Assembly (NCBI RefSeq): GCF_020524905.1
Contig: NZ_JAIVKI010000008.1
Coordinates: forward strand, 62,001 to 126,000
Length of the DNA: 64,000 bases
Reading direction: 5' to 3'
DNA from: Microbulbifer variabilis
GTDB taxonomy: Bacteria > Pseudomonadota > Gammaproteobacteria > Pseudomonadales > Cellvibrionaceae
Numbering within the stretch: position 1 is the first letter of the stretch; every line of letters begins with the position of its first letter. Made by a program: the position numbers and the translations under genes. Below the pieces are notes generated by a model, which had not been told where the DNA came from, ran no database searches, and was given only the letters and a program-made list of their open reading frames with translations. Below are positions 35,253 to 45,462 of this stretch, piece by piece.

Positions 35253-36314
35253 ATGAAAATGAAATTAATTGTACTGCTAATAGCAGTAGTTTCAGTTAAT
35301 GCATTTGGAGGAGAAAAACTGGATATTCTATGGAATGATGGGCCTAAAAATAGATGTTTTAGGCACGTCCAACAAAATCATGATGTTGCTGACATGGAAA
35401 CGGAATACTTACAAAATGATGATTGCCCTATAATTTCCAGGCGCCAAACTTCAAGCAGCTGCGATTCGTTCGGCAATAACGGATACTGCCCATTATGGAA
35501 TGTTATAACATACGGATGGGATATTTCAGATAAAGACAGGTCTCCCGGGTGGTCTCTATGGAATATTTCTGGAGGCTGGGGAAGTCCACTTGAAATCGCT
35601 CTCATTAATAATACACAAGGTTTACCTGACCCATGCAAATTGCGAGAAGTCAGTTTTAGCTGGGAGTGGCCTGATCTATCATTAAAAAGAACCAGTGAAG
35701 GAAAACCAATAATCTTAGGAGATATAACTTCTCTTGAGGTGGAGTTCAAAGCAAAAGTCGCCAACAAAAGTAAACCACTGTGTACTTATCCTTCTACACT
35801 ATATGTATCACAGGATGTTGTGGTACGTTTCCCAAATGACATTTCTTATTCAATAGGAGTACTGGTATTCAATTTCGGAAATATTGATATGAATAGCATC
35901 CACTGCAAAGACAAAAACTCCACTGATGAAGAATGCGAAGCAAAAAAAAATGACGAAATTTTCTTCACAAACTACAATGAATTAGATCCAAACAAATGTT
36001 TTCAAGAGAAAAAATGTCAAACTATCCTACATGGAGATAAATTGTCATCCAACGCTAGGTATCTAGATGTGCTCTATCAGGAAAATAAATTTGAATTTTT
36101 GAGCCTCTTTAAGAATGAGAAATATCTTCCAAAGCCTCCCGCTCCTTACACCTGGAATGATGCGACTATTACTCATATACAACTGGTTAATCATTCCAGA
36201 GGAGGAAATTTAAGAGTTGACGTAAAAGATCAGCATGTGAATTCATTGCCATCAAATAGCATTAAGTCAATTAAATGCGATGGTATTAGATGCTTTTTTT
36301 CAAGTGCTGACTAA
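35253..36314 (+). CDS. Secreted cysteine-rich protein of unknown function
   Basis: 353 residues with a clear signal peptide (MKMKLIVLLIAVVSVNAFGG). The mature part contains 12 cysteines spread along the chain, Trp/Gly-rich segments (WSLWNISGGWG, VSFSWEWPDLSL) and many Asn/Lys. It looks like an extracellular beta-rich domain stabilised by disulfides. I recognise no family; glycan binding or enzymatic activity would be a guess. The gene is AT-rich, unlike the flanking core genes, and stands alone, with 282 bp before and 340 bp after it. Confidence 0.7.
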   Translation: MKMKLIVLLIAVVSVNAFGGEKLDILWNDGPKNRCFRHVQQNHDVADMETEYLQNDDCPIISRRQTSSSCDSFGNNGYCPLWNVITYGWDISDKDRSPGWSLWNISGGWGSPLEIALINNTQGLPDPCKLREVSFSWEWPDLSLKRTSEGKPIILGDITSLEVEFKAKVANKSKPLCTYPSTLYVSQDVVVRFPNDISYSIGVLVFNFGNIDMNSIHCKDKNSTDEECEAKKNDEIFFTNYNELDPNKCFQEKKCQTILHGDKLSSNARYLDVLYQENKFEFLSLFKNEKYLPKPPAPYTWNDATITHIQLVNHSRGGNLRVDVKDQHVNSLPSNSIKSIKCDGIRCFFSSAD

Positions 36315-36655
36315 TTGCTAATATAAATAGCAAATCTATCGATCCGAGGCCTCCACCTTCTTGGACGCCGCTACGCGGCGTCCATCATATCTACGTTATG
36401 AGAGACCAATGACAAGAATAAATCTACTGGCTTTTAAGATTTTTACTATGCCAGTGTATTTAGGCAATGGATTTATCCATTAGTTTCAGATAATAAGTAC
36501 AATTAGTAAGGAGGCAGCGGGTAGAATTAACACCCGCCCCGATCAAGACAAAGACACTCATTAGTAATTGCCAATTTATCGAAATTGATTAATTGATTTA
36601 AAGAAGCCTACAGACCACTAAATTTACACTCTCTTGCCAATAATTAGTAAGCAAT
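36315..36655. other. Intergenic with a short GC hairpin
   Basis: 340 bp, AT-rich except for a perfect hairpin GGACGCCG-CTACG-CGGCGTCC at 36363-36383, 49 bp after the preceding stop. It has no T-run, so it may be a REP-like element or a weak transcription end. Nothing else was seen. Confidence 0.45.
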
Positions 36656-36897
36656 ATGGAAGAAGTTATTGGAGGTATAATTAGATTTGCCTTTCATTTT
36701 TTATTTGATGTGGTAGCTAGGTTAATTTTCGAGATTTTTTCTACTTTCCCGGATACTATATCAGCAAGCTCCTCTCCCTTAAAAAAGAGGCACCAAGCTT
36801 TGGACAGATATTTTTCTCCAGCGTCTTATTTTGGTTTGTTGTCGGCCTATTCAGTTATGTCGTTTACTTGAATTTTGCCGGCAGCGCCATATCATAA
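36656..36897 (+). pseudogene. Small two-TM membrane protein split over two frames (A AAA AAG site)
   Basis: The ATG frame gives a TM-like helix (IGGIIRFAFHFLFDVVARLIF) and then runs into residues without sense, stopping at 36871. Shifting by -1 at the A6 run 36781-36786 restores a coherent second TM helix (IFFSSVLFWFVVGLFSYVVYL) ending at TAA 36897, about 80 residues in all. The shift point is exactly A AAA AAG (36781-36787) in the zero frame, the slippery heptamer of E. coli dnaX. So this is either programmed -1 frameshifting, a one-base deletion in an A7 run, or a sequencing error. No function known. Confidence 0.55.
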
Positions 36898-36991
36898 AAA
36901 GGTTTAATTTGATACGACCAAACGAGATTAAGGCTAACACCATATTTGGCAAAATAAATCTATCTACTTGAAATAAAAAAGGAAGCTTAAA

Positions 36992-37567
36992 GTGAGAAGA
37001 TTAATTCTCTTTGTCGGCATTATTTCATCCAATTGCTATACACAAAATCTTCCCCTAGCCGAAGCAGCCTTGGAGCGCACTTACCACACAGTACGCTACG
37101 ACCCATCTTATGTCTCTATTCCCTATCCAAATGGTGATGTGCCAGCCGATACTGGTGTCTGTACAGATGTAGTCATTCGCTCCTTTCGAAAGCTGGGCAT
37201 TGATCTACAGAAAGAGGTACATGAAGATATCTCAAGCAATTTCCAAGCCTATCCTTCGAAGCGTATCTGGGGACTTTTAAGACCAGATAAGAATATTGAC
37301 CACCGACGGGTACCAAACCTTCAGACCTTCTTTCATCGCAAAGGTATGTCAATCCCCATTACTGATAAGCCGAGTGACTATCTACCCGGAGATATTATTA
37401 CCTGGATGCTTCCGGGAAACCTCCCCCATATCGGAATCGTCTCACCAAAGCCATCTAAAAATACAGATCGTTTTTTGATTGCTCATAATATTGGCGCCGG
37501 CCCAGTACTGGAAGACATACTGTTCTCTTATACAATAACTGGACACTATCGATTAAACCTTGAATAA
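36992..37567 (+). CDS. DUF1287 family protein (YijF-like)
   Basis: 191 residues from a GTG at 36992 with AAAAAGGA about 9 bp upstream. N-terminal secretion signal of about 17 residues. The DUF1287 body includes YDPSYVSIPYPNGDVPADTGVCTDVVIRSFR with the family's conserved Cys-Thr-Asp, plus GDIITWMLPGNLPHIGIVS and LIAHNIGAGPVLEDILF. The Cys/His arrangement is reminiscent of NlpC/P60-like cysteine peptidases that act on cell walls, but activity is unproven. The gene is in the AT-rich region. Confidence 0.88.
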   Translation: MRRLILFVGIISSNCYTQNLPLAEAALERTYHTVRYDPSYVSIPYPNGDVPADTGVCTDVVIRSFRKLGIDLQKEVHEDISSNFQAYPSKRIWGLLRPDKNIDHRRVPNLQTFFHRKGMSIPITDKPSDYLPGDIITWMLPGNLPHIGIVSPKPSKNTDRFLIAHNIGAGPVLEDILFSYTITGHYRLNLE

Positions 37568-37719
37568 AAGATTTACTAGATACCGGGAATATCCAACTAT
37601 ACTCAGAGTGCTTAGAAATAAGAATTTATTAAATTTATTCACGCTAAGAGGTTAGTTACGTCTGCAGGGCAATTTTACCCCATTAACATGCGATTTGGCT
37701 CAACCATCGAGAACTAATC

Positions 37720-39638
37720 ATGTTAAGGCTGACCCACTTATGCCTATTACTATTACTGCTTTGTTTTCTAACTGCTGCCCATGAGAACGTTAGCACCAGC
37801 CCAGCAAGCCCAGTAACCTTGCTCGACCCTGACACAGTAGTTAAGTTTGAGAACGAACTACCAGTCCCGCTAGAAATCCACCCTCAGGGCTCAACTTCTA
37901 TCAAACTGCCAGCACGGCCCACCCAGGTTTGGATGGGCCTGCGAGATAAGAAGGGCAAACGCATAATGACTAAAGCCTGGGGTTTTGAATATGCAGGTCG
38001 CATCCACTCTCCCGGCCCTACTATTCGCGCCCGAGAAGGCCAACCAGTATTTGTACAATGGGCCAATGAACTTCCCGGCCCACATCTCTTTCCTGTAGAT
38101 AGATCCATTCACCTCGCCGATGTAAAAGATCCCAAAGCTGTACCTATGGTTATCCACCTTCACGGCGGGCATACAGAGTGGAAAAGTGACGGCAATCCCC
38201 TCGCTTGGTACACCCGCAATTATCGTGAGACAGGACCAGTATTTGAGAAAAGGATTTACGAATACGACAACTCCCAGGATGCCGCCACTATCTGGTATCA
38301 CGATCACACCCTGGGCATGACCCGACTTAACGTTTATGCAGGCTTATTCGGTTTTTACCTGGTCGGCGATGACAATGAAGACCGCCTGATACAGGAGAAG
38401 CTGCTCCCCGCAGAAGATCGCACTTTTGTAGCCGCTATTACAGACAGCTTGTTTAGCTCCGATGGACAACTATATTTTCCTGGCTGGAGGGACCAGCCTC
38501 CATCACCAGTTTCCCATGAAGCAGTTAAAGTCAATTGGCCCAATCCCTCTCACCTAGATGAGTTTTTTGGCAATTTTATACTGGTAAACGGCATGACCTG
38601 GCCCAAAGTCAGTGTCACTCCGCACGTCTATCGATTGCGGTTACTCAACGCATCCGATACCCGCACACTGATACTCATGATCGACGAAAATACCCCCTTT
38701 GTGCAGGTCGGCGGTGACGGCGGATTTCTCGATCATCCTGTAAAATTGGACGAGCTGATATTGGCACCCGCAGAGCGAGCAGATGTTTTAGTAGATTTCA
38801 GTGATTATGAAGAGCGTAAGCTGACACTGCGGAACTTTGGACCGAATGTCCCCTTTAAAGGCTTTGTAGAGGCCAATGACCCATAGAGTTCAATTCCACT
38901 TGTCTACAACCCGGATGGTAAACACGTGTTAAGCGATGGACGCGGTGGCATCACACCAGCTACCGATCCAAACACTACAGGCCAGATCCTACAATTCCAT
39001 ATTGCTTCAACATCTACAAACGCCCCTTCTGGTAAACAGAAACCAACGATCAGAAATACCATTGGAGATTTAAATCTCACTCTAGATACTCCCTTGCGCG
39101 CGCCCCTTAAAGGCTTAACCATGCCAGCCGCACACGACAACTTGCCACCTACCGGTTGGACGATCCCTACGGCCGCAACCTGCTCATGTTAGGTCCAGTA
39201 AAAGAAGGCTCTCTATTTTTTGAAGACCCTACTACAGAAGTAATCCAACACAACGCCGTTGAGATCTGGGAGATATATAACCCTACAGTATCGGCTCATC
39301 CAATTCATATTCATCTCGTGGAATTCCAGGTACTGAATCGCCAGCCTTTTAAAGGAAAACTTATTCCTAAGCCGCAAAAATTTATGCACACCGGTGAAGT
39401 CTTCCAGGGAGCACGGCTGGAGATAGAATCTCTACAGGGAAAACCCCTTCCACCACAGCTAGAAGAAAGTGGGCCCAAAGATACAGTGATCGCCCTTCCC
39501 GGCCAAGTGACCCGGGTAATTGCGCGCTTTGACCGCGAAGGCCTCTATGTATGGCACTGCCATCTGCTCTCCCATGAGGATTACCATATGATGCGGCCGT
39601 TTAGGGTGTTGGCGCCCACATCAGAAAATAAACACTAA
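37720..39638 (+). pseudogene. Multicopper oxidase broken by a stop codon and a frameshift
   Basis: A signal peptide (MLRLTHLCLLLLLLCF) leads a three-cupredoxin oxidase of the CotA/bilirubin-oxidase type. Copper motifs are intact: HLHGGH and WYHDHTLGM in the first half, HPIHIHLVEF and VWHCHLLSHEDYHMM in the last. The reading frame is interrupted twice. An in-frame TAG at 38884 is followed by sense sequence in the same frame (SIPLVYNPDGKHVL). Between about 39,108 and 39,130 the frame changes by -1, after which RTRQLATYRLDDPYGRNLLM continues to the stop at 39638. It is probably a decaying gene; a double sequencing error is less likely. Confidence 0.85.
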
Positions 39639-40173
39639 ACAGTCTTTCTTTAACCTAAAGAGTCCACCAAGAAGTTAATACTTAATTAATGAAGTGAATA
39701 ATAGACAAAAGAACTAAAAGCTACGACACAAACACTCTATAAATTACTAAAAGATAAAAAACCGAAAACTGAGAATGATGTCAGATATAGAGAAAAATAG
39801 ATCATACTCAAATATCAATCCATGCAATTTGAGCATTAAACATATTAAGATGCTCCCTTAATGATTTTGCCATCTTTGTTCTTTAGGGAAAATAGCTTTC
39901 AAAATTTATTGGGACTTGGGGGTAATCGACAAGTTGGCCAATCAACTTATTCAAGTTAAGAACGCGCTAAGCACCTCGCTTCACTGGGTAAGTGAGCAAC
40001 ACAACTACTAAATTCCTCTTTACATCAGGTATGACGATTGATTATTATTACCTCAAGGTAGCTTCAACCCTTTCTTCCCACAAGAGCAGATCAATAGATC
40101 ACGAAGCCTGAACTCTCAATAAGAATTAGTTCATCAATAGCTTATTCTCAAAATTTACGCGAAATACCATAGA
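39639..40173. other. Long AT-rich intergenic region
   Basis: About 535 bp with no recognisable gene on either strand. Many stop codons in all frames, no strong hairpin, no tRNA. Confidence 0.45.
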
Positions 40174-41244
40174 GTGGGACAGGTACTGATCGCAAAGTTG
40201 AGAAATAAGATGTTGTACGCTATAACGAATCAAACCCTCAAACAGCAAGTCAAGATTGCAACCAAATTTTGGCCCTTCCCAGGCGCAAAGGCCTCGCGTA
40301 CAAGAGAAATCCTGTGCATCCTATACGGTTATAAAAACTACCACCATTTTCAAAAAGTAGAATCACAAACTAGCTGTGATAAGAAGCCCTTAGATGCCAA
40401 AATTGTCGCAATGAAGCTACCTGAGTGGTCGTCCAAGCTTGCCTCACTCGGAAAAATGAATCAGGGCCAATCAAAGCAACTTATCATCAAGCTTTGGTAT
40501 GGATATTTAAAAGAGTATAAAGATGTTCTTTTATACAAGAGTAAAGTTCACCTCTATGGTGAGTGCCTAGATTTTACTGACAATAGCGAATCACTTATCT
40601 ATCATTTTGATGCTAATCCTAGTGTTAAGGATTGCATTGAATCCTTAGGTGTTCCTCACACCGAAGTAGGTAGCATTCGTATTAATGGAATTTCCTCTAA
40701 TTTCGAAAAATTGATTCAAGACAAAGACTATATTGAAGTCTTTCCCTGTAACCAGGATAGCTATTTTCCCTACAAACCATCAAAAATTACTTTTTTACTA
40801 GACGTCCATTTAGGAACTCTTGCCCGATACCTTCGAATGGCCGGATTTGACACTCTTTATAATCCACAAGATCAAGGTGATAAACTTTTGGCAGAAGTAG
40901 CGGCACTTCAAAATTGCGTTCTTCTTACCAGAGATATAGGTCTACTTAAACATGCTAAAGTCAGCTATGGTCGCTGGTTACGGAGTCAAGATCCTGAAAC
41001 TCAGTTTCTTGAAGTTATAAAACACTATAAACTTTCGAAAGAGCTCAAGCCATTTAGCCGGTGCATAAAGTGTAATGGTGAAATTGAAAAGGTGACTACG
41101 GCAAGTATTGTTGACAAAGTTCCTACAAGTGTCCTTGAAACACAGAAAGAGTTCAGTCAGTGCCAAACATGTAAACAAGTTTATTGGATAGGCTCCCATT
41201 TCAAGCGAATGAAGTCATTACTCGTAAAGGCTAGGGCGGCTTAA
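40174..41244 (+). CDS. Ub-Mut7-C / Mut7-C RNase-like protein
   Basis: 356 residues from GTG 40174; an ATG at 40210 is an alternative start and no ribosome site decides. Residues 28-60 resemble a short helical motif (SRTREILCILYGYKNYHHFQ) seen at the N-terminus of some small bacterial proteins. A ubiquitin-like Ub-Mut7-C domain spans about 122-192. The Mut7-C domain (about 205-345) has acidic residues Asp210 (FLLDVHLG) and Asp254 (LLTRDIGLL) of a PIN-like nuclease site, and a zinc ribbon with C297/C300 and C330/C333. This family is predicted to be an RNase. Two bp upstream of the SDR gene, so co-expressed. Confidence 0.85.
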   Translation: MGQVLIAKLRNKMLYAITNQTLKQQVKIATKFWPFPGAKASRTREILCILYGYKNYHHFQKVESQTSCDKKPLDAKIVAMKLPEWSSKLASLGKMNQGQSKQLIIKLWYGYLKEYKDVLLYKSKVHLYGECLDFTDNSESLIYHFDANPSVKDCIESLGVPHTEVGSIRINGISSNFEKLIQDKDYIEVFPCNQDSYFPYKPSKITFLLDVHLGTLARYLRMAGFDTLYNPQDQGDKLLAEVAALQNCVLLTRDIGLLKHAKVSYGRWLRSQDPETQFLEVIKHYKLSKELKPFSRCIKCNGEIEKVTTASIVDKVPTSVLETQKEFSQCQTCKQVYWIGSHFKRMKSLLVKARAA

Positions 41245-41246
41245 GC

Positions 41247-42467
41247 ATGTTTTCAAGAAAGCTCAAACAAAAATCCCATGATTCACTTCTTCTAGCTAGT
41301 ACACAGGTAGTTAGGAAAAGTCAGATTTTTTCACCTATAGGAAAAAAGCTGATCAGCCTTCCTCCTAAGTTCAAAGGTACTAGAACTCTTTTCAAATCAA
41401 AGAAATGTTACATTTGCAAAGAGCCGTATCGAAAAATTGGAGAAATCTATCATTCTCTTTGTCCCACTTGCTCTGATTACAACATCAGAAAGAGAAATTC
41501 TAGCCCCCCCATGCAGGGATATCGTGCCCTAATAACTGGAGGTCGTATAAAAATTGGTTTTGAGACAGCACTTAAATTGCTTAGAGCCGGCGCTGAAGTA
41601 TTGATCACAACAAGGTTTACCAATGACGCAGCCAGGCGATTCCAGCAGCAAAATGACTTTTCAGAATGGAAACACAGGCTATCCATATACTCTCTGGACT
41701 TAAAACATCTACCCTCGGTGGAATCTTTTATTCAGTATCTTATTGATAAAGGAAAGCCCCTAGACATACTGATTAATAATGCAGCGCAAACGATTAGAAA
41801 ATCTGACTCATACTACATTTATATGGCTAAGCAAGAGCTTAAGCTAGAAAACAAAACTCCACGCGAACTTATCGCTGGATTTTCTGATCCAGATTTAAAG
41901 AAAAACCACTCTCGCTTCTTGCTAGGTTCTATTCCAGAGGTTGAATTTTTTGATGAAAATGATGAGCCCATTGACTTTGCCTCAAAAAATTCTTGGTGCT
42001 TAGCTTTGGACGAAATAGCCCCTTTAGAGATGGTAGAAGTAATGATTATAAATGCAACTTCTCCTGGTATTCTCTGTGCAAAACTAAAACCACTACTGTT
42101 GAAATCACAGAATAAGTATAAATTCATCGTAAATGTTTCAGCTATGGAAGGGCAGTTTTCCCGAAAAAATAAGACCCATAGGCATCCTCACACCAACATG
42201 GCCAAGGCAGCCTTAAATATGATTACTCGGACTAGTGCCAAAGACTATGCCCAGGATAATATTTATATCACTAGCGTAGATACGGGGTGGGTGACAGAAG
42301 AACATCCATTCCCAATACGACAAAAAAATAGAGCAAAAGGAGTTGTTCCTCCATTAGACTGTATTGATGGGGCATCTAGAATCCTAGACCCTATTTTCAA
42401 TACCATCAACGGCGATAAAGCTCTATATGGAGTATTTTTAAAAGACTATGCTCCTACCGATTGGTAA
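41247..42467 (+). CDS. Atypical SDR-family protein with N-terminal zinc ribbon
   Basis: 406 residues. Residues 54-75 hold a four-Cys zinc ribbon (C54, C57, C72, C75). The Rossmann domain starts at 92 with ALITGGRIKIG; the second Gly of the usual TGxxxGxG is Lys. An NNAAQT motif lies at 177-182 and Ser298 in VNVSAMEG. The expected Tyr of YxxxK is Thr316 (TNMAK, Lys320), so classic SDR catalysis is doubtful. A 60-residue acidic insert follows the NNAAQ strand. The gene is coupled to the Mut7-C gene. Function unknown; it may be a nucleotide-binding or non-classical oxidoreductase. Confidence 0.82.
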   Translation: MFSRKLKQKSHDSLLLASTQVVRKSQIFSPIGKKLISLPPKFKGTRTLFKSKKCYICKEPYRKIGEIYHSLCPTCSDYNIRKRNSSPPMQGYRALITGGRIKIGFETALKLLRAGAEVLITTRFTNDAARRFQQQNDFSEWKHRLSIYSLDLKHLPSVESFIQYLIDKGKPLDILINNAAQTIRKSDSYYIYMAKQELKLENKTPRELIAGFSDPDLKKNHSRFLLGSIPEVEFFDENDEPIDFASKNSWCLALDEIAPLEMVEVMIINATSPGILCAKLKPLLLKSQNKYKFIVNVSAMEGQFSRKNKTHRHPHTNMAKAALNMITRTSAKDYAQDNIYITSVDTGWVTEEHPFPIRQKNRAKGVVPPLDCIDGASRILDPIFNTINGDKALYGVFLKDYAPTDW

Positions 42468-42558
42468 TATCTTGGTCAAATTCGAGTTCTGGTGAAAAGT
42501 AAAATCATGCCCCTCTCCAAGACAAAGGCTTTTGTTCTGTAGGGGGCATTCAAAAAAT

Positions 42559-43458
42559 TCAGCAGGGCACCAATGCCTTAGCCACACGGGAGTTGGTCTC
42601 CCGCCCCAGCCGCTCAGAAATAAAGTTCCCAGCCTCTGCCAGCAACTGTAAATCCACGCCGGTTTCAATACCCATGCCATTAAGCATATAAAGCACATCC
42701 TCACTGGCAACATTTCCTGAAGCGCCACGGGCATAGGGGCAGCCGCCCAGACCGGCCACGGCAGAATCCACTACTGCAACACCCATTTGCAAGGCCGCGT
42801 AGATATTGGCCAATGCCTGGCCGTAGGTATCGTGGAAATGCACAGCAAGTTTTTCCACTGGGACAAGTGCCATCACCTGTTCCAGCATGCGCTTGGCAGC
42901 TTCCGGGGTGCCGACACCGATAGTATCGCCGAGGGAAATTTCGTAGCAGCCCATTTTCAACAAAGCGGCACTGACTTCGGCCACCTTGACCGGGTCAATA
43001 TCACCCTCGTAGGGGCAGCCAAGTACGCAGGAAACGTAACCGCGCACAGGGATACCGTCCTGTTTGGCTTGTTCCACCAAAGGACGGAAGCGTTCCAGGC
43101 TTTCGGCAATGCTGCAGTTGATATTTTTCTGGGTGAAAGCTTCCGAGGCGGCGCCGAATACCGCAACCTCATCGGCCTTGGCTTCCAGAGCGCGCTCATA
43201 GCCTTTTAAATTTGGTGTCAGTGCACTGTAGATAACGCCGGCCTTGCGCTGGATACCCGCCAATACTTCCTCACTGGCGGCCATCTGCGGCACCCACTTG
43301 GGGCTGACGAAACTGCCGGCTTCAATAACCGGCAGACCGCTGGCACTGAGCTTATCCACCAAGGCGATACGGGTTTCCACAGAGATGGGCTGCTTTTCAT
43401 TTTGCAGACCATCGCGCGGACCCACTTCCACCATTTTGACCTGTTTGGGCAAATTCAT
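42559..43458 (-). CDS. liuE: Hydroxymethylglutaryl-CoA lyase
   Basis: Splits HMG-CoA into acetoacetate and acetyl-CoA, the last step of leucine degradation. 299 residues, TIM barrel. [11 protein letters not shown] at the N-terminus carries the metal and catalytic Asp. The HMG-CoA lyase signature region contains the essential Cys in [15 protein letters not shown] near residue 237. The ATG overlaps the liuD stop by 4 bp. Last gene of the liu operon. Confidence 0.96.
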   Translation of the reverse strand: MNLPKQVKMVEVGPRDGLQNEKQPISVETRIALVDKLSASGLPVIEAGSFVSPKWVPQMAASEEVLAGIQRKAGVIYSALTPNLKGYERALEAKADEVAVFGAASEAFTQKNINCSIAESLERFRPLVEQAKQDGIPVRGYVSCVLGCPYEGDIDPVKVAEVSAALLKMGCYEISLGDTIGVGTPEAAKRMLEQVMALVPVEKLAVHFHDTYGQALANIYAALQMGVAVVDSAVAGLGGCPYARGASGNVASEDVLYMLNGMGIETGVDLQLLAEAGNFISERLGRETNSRVAKALVPC

Positions 43459-45458
43459 TCTTGATCCTCCACTGCAAAATCCACCAGCAGGCTTCCGCCA
43501 TCCACCAGCTCACCTTCGGCACAGAAAAACTGTTGCACGGTACCGGCGGCGGGGGCGCGCAGGGTGTGTTCCATTTTCATGGCTTCCATCACCAACAGCG
43601 GCTGGTCTTTCTCCACGGTGGAGCCGGGCTGCACCAGTAGGGAAATAATGGTGCCGTTCATAGGAGCGTCTAGTCCGTGGGCTTGGTCACTGCTCTCACC
43701 AATATCCGGCGGCAGTAGTTTGAATTCCACCTGGGTGCCATCGATAAACACAGAACCGCCATCACGGGTATCCACGGCGGAGAAACTCATGCGGCGGCCA
43801 TCCACCAGCATTAAATCGCGGCCAGGCAGCAGACGAATCTCGCCGCTGTTTTTTTCCTCAGGCAGAACATCGCAATTCCAACGCAGGCTATCGCCCTCTG
43901 CGACGAATCGGATTTGCGCATGCTGGCCACGGTAGTCCACGGTCTGGGTGCGACTGCCGGCCAGGGCATTGCGCCAGTTATCGCCGTTATGCCAGGGGGA
44001 GAAGGGGTCCCGCTGCGGAGCACTGTTGCGCAGGTCGCGCTTTTCGCGCTGCTGCAGATATCCGGCAATAGCGGCGCACTTCAACGGGGTCAGCGCTTGC
44101 TCCTGTTTCAGAACTTCCGCTTCATAGTCCTCAATAAAGTGAGTGGAGATACTGCCACTGGCAAAGGCCTGATGATTGATCACCCGGCGCAGGAATTCGA
44201 TATTGTGACGCACACCAGCGATCTGATAATCACGCAGGGCGCGGTCCAGTTTGGCCAGGGCTTCTTTGCGGGTGCGGCCGTGGCAGATCAGCTTGGCGAT
44301 CATAGGATCGTAATGCACACTGATTTCATCGCCTGTCTGCACACCGGTATCTACACGCACGCCCTCGCCTTCCACCGGGGGCTGGTGGCACACCAACACG
44401 CCCGTTGCCGGCAGGAAGTCATTGTCCGGGTCTTCGGCGTAGATACGCACTTCCAGGGCGTGACCGTCGATCTGCAGCGCATCCTGGCTCATGGGCAGGG
44501 AGTCGCCAGCAGCGACTGCCAGCTGCCAGGCCACCAGGTCTTGTCCGGTGATTATTTCCGTGACCGGGTGCTCCACCTGCAGGCGGGTGTTCATTTCCAT
44601 AAAGTAGAAAGCACCGCTGGCATCCAGCAGGAATTCCACCGTGCCGGCGCCTACATAACCGATGGCGTGTGCTGCGCGCAGTGCGGCTTCACCCATGCGG
44701 GCACGCAGCTCCGGGGTCATCCCCGGTGCAGGAGCTTCTTCCACCACCTTCTGGTGGCGGCGCTGCACCGAGCAATCCCGTTCAAACAGGTAGACGCCGT
44801 TGCCCTGTTGATCGCAGAACACCTGGATTTCCACATGGCGCGGGCTCACCACATAGCGCTCCAGTAACATCACATCGTCACCAAAGGCATTCATGGCCTC
44901 ACGCTTGGCAGCAGCCAGTGCGTCGTAGAATTCGTCGGCTTTATCGACGCGACGCATGCCCTTGCCGCCACCACCGGCAGCGGCTTTCAGCAACACCGGA
45001 TAACCGATACGGTTGGCATGGCCTTCCAGCAACTCTTCATTCTGGTTGGTGCCGTGGTAGCCGGGCACCAGGGGCACATTGGCCTCTTCCATTATGCGCT
45101 TGGCGGCAGACTTGGAGCCCATCGCCTCAATCGCGCCGGTGGGCGGACCGACAAATATAATGCCGGCGCTATCGCAGGCACGGCAAAACTCGGCATTTTC
45201 CGATAGGAAGCCATAACCCGGATGGATGGCATCGGCACCAGTCTGCTTGGCAGCACCCAATACCTTGTCGATATCCAGGTACGAATCCCTGGCCGGAGCC
45301 GGCCCCAGGTGTACCGCTTCGTCCGCCATCTGCACATGCAGGGCGTCGGCATCCGCATCGGAATAGACCGCAACGGTGGCAACCCCCAGGCGGCGGGCGG
45401 TCTTGATAATACGGCAGGCAATTTCGCCGCGATTAGCTATTAACAGTTTGCGAATCAT
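43455..45458 (-). CDS. liuD: Methylcrotonyl-CoA carboxylase, biotin-carrying alpha subunit
   Basis: ATP-dependent biotin carboxylase plus carrier for 3-methylcrotonyl-CoA. About 667 residues from the ATG at 45458, which has AAGGA 6 bp upstream and the standard start [17 protein letters not shown]; the upstream ATG at 45479 would overlap liuC. Biotin carboxylase domain 1-445, with the ATP-grasp glycine loop [15 protein letters not shown] domain follows, then a C-terminal biotinyl domain with the target lysine in VMEAMKMEH. Works with LiuB. Biotin for it is made by the bio genes of this window. Confidence 0.96.
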   Translation of the reverse strand: MIRKLLIANRGEIACRIIKTARRLGVATVAVYSDADADALHVQMADEAVHLGPAPARDSYLDIDKVLGAAKQTGADAIHPGYGFLSENAEFCRACDSAGIIFVGPPTGAIEAMGSKSAAKRIMEEANVPLVPGYHGTNQNEELLEGHANRIGYPVLLKAAAGGGGKGMRRVDKADEFYDALAAAKREAMNAFGDDVMLLERYVVSPRHVEIQVFCDQQGNGVYLFERDCSVQRRHQKVVEEAPAPGMTPELRARMGEAALRAAHAIGYVGAGTVEFLLDASGAFYFMEMNTRLQVEHPVTEIITGQDLVAWQLAVAAGDSLPMSQDALQIDGHALEVRIYAEDPDNDFLPATGVLVCHQPPVEGEGVRVDTGVQTGDEISVHYDPMIAKLICHGRTRKEALAKLDRALRDYQIAGVRHNIEFLRRVINHQAFASGSISTHFIEDYEAEVLKQEQALTPLKCAAIAGYLQQREKRDLRNSAPQRDPFSPWHNGDNWRNALAGSRTQTVDYRGQHAQIRFVAEGDSLRWNCDVLPEEKNSGEIRLLPGRDLMLVDGRRMSFSAVDTRDGGSVFIDGTQVEFKLLPPDIGESSDQAHGLDAPMNGTIISLLVQPGSTVEKDQPLLVMEAMKMEHTLRAPAAGTVQQFFCAEGELVDGGSLLVDFAVEDQE

Positions 45459-45462
45459 AAAG

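Noticed and set aside
43914-44867. 317-codon plus-strand frame opposite liuD
   Set aside because: Antisense shadow; the minus strand encodes an intact biotin carboxylase.
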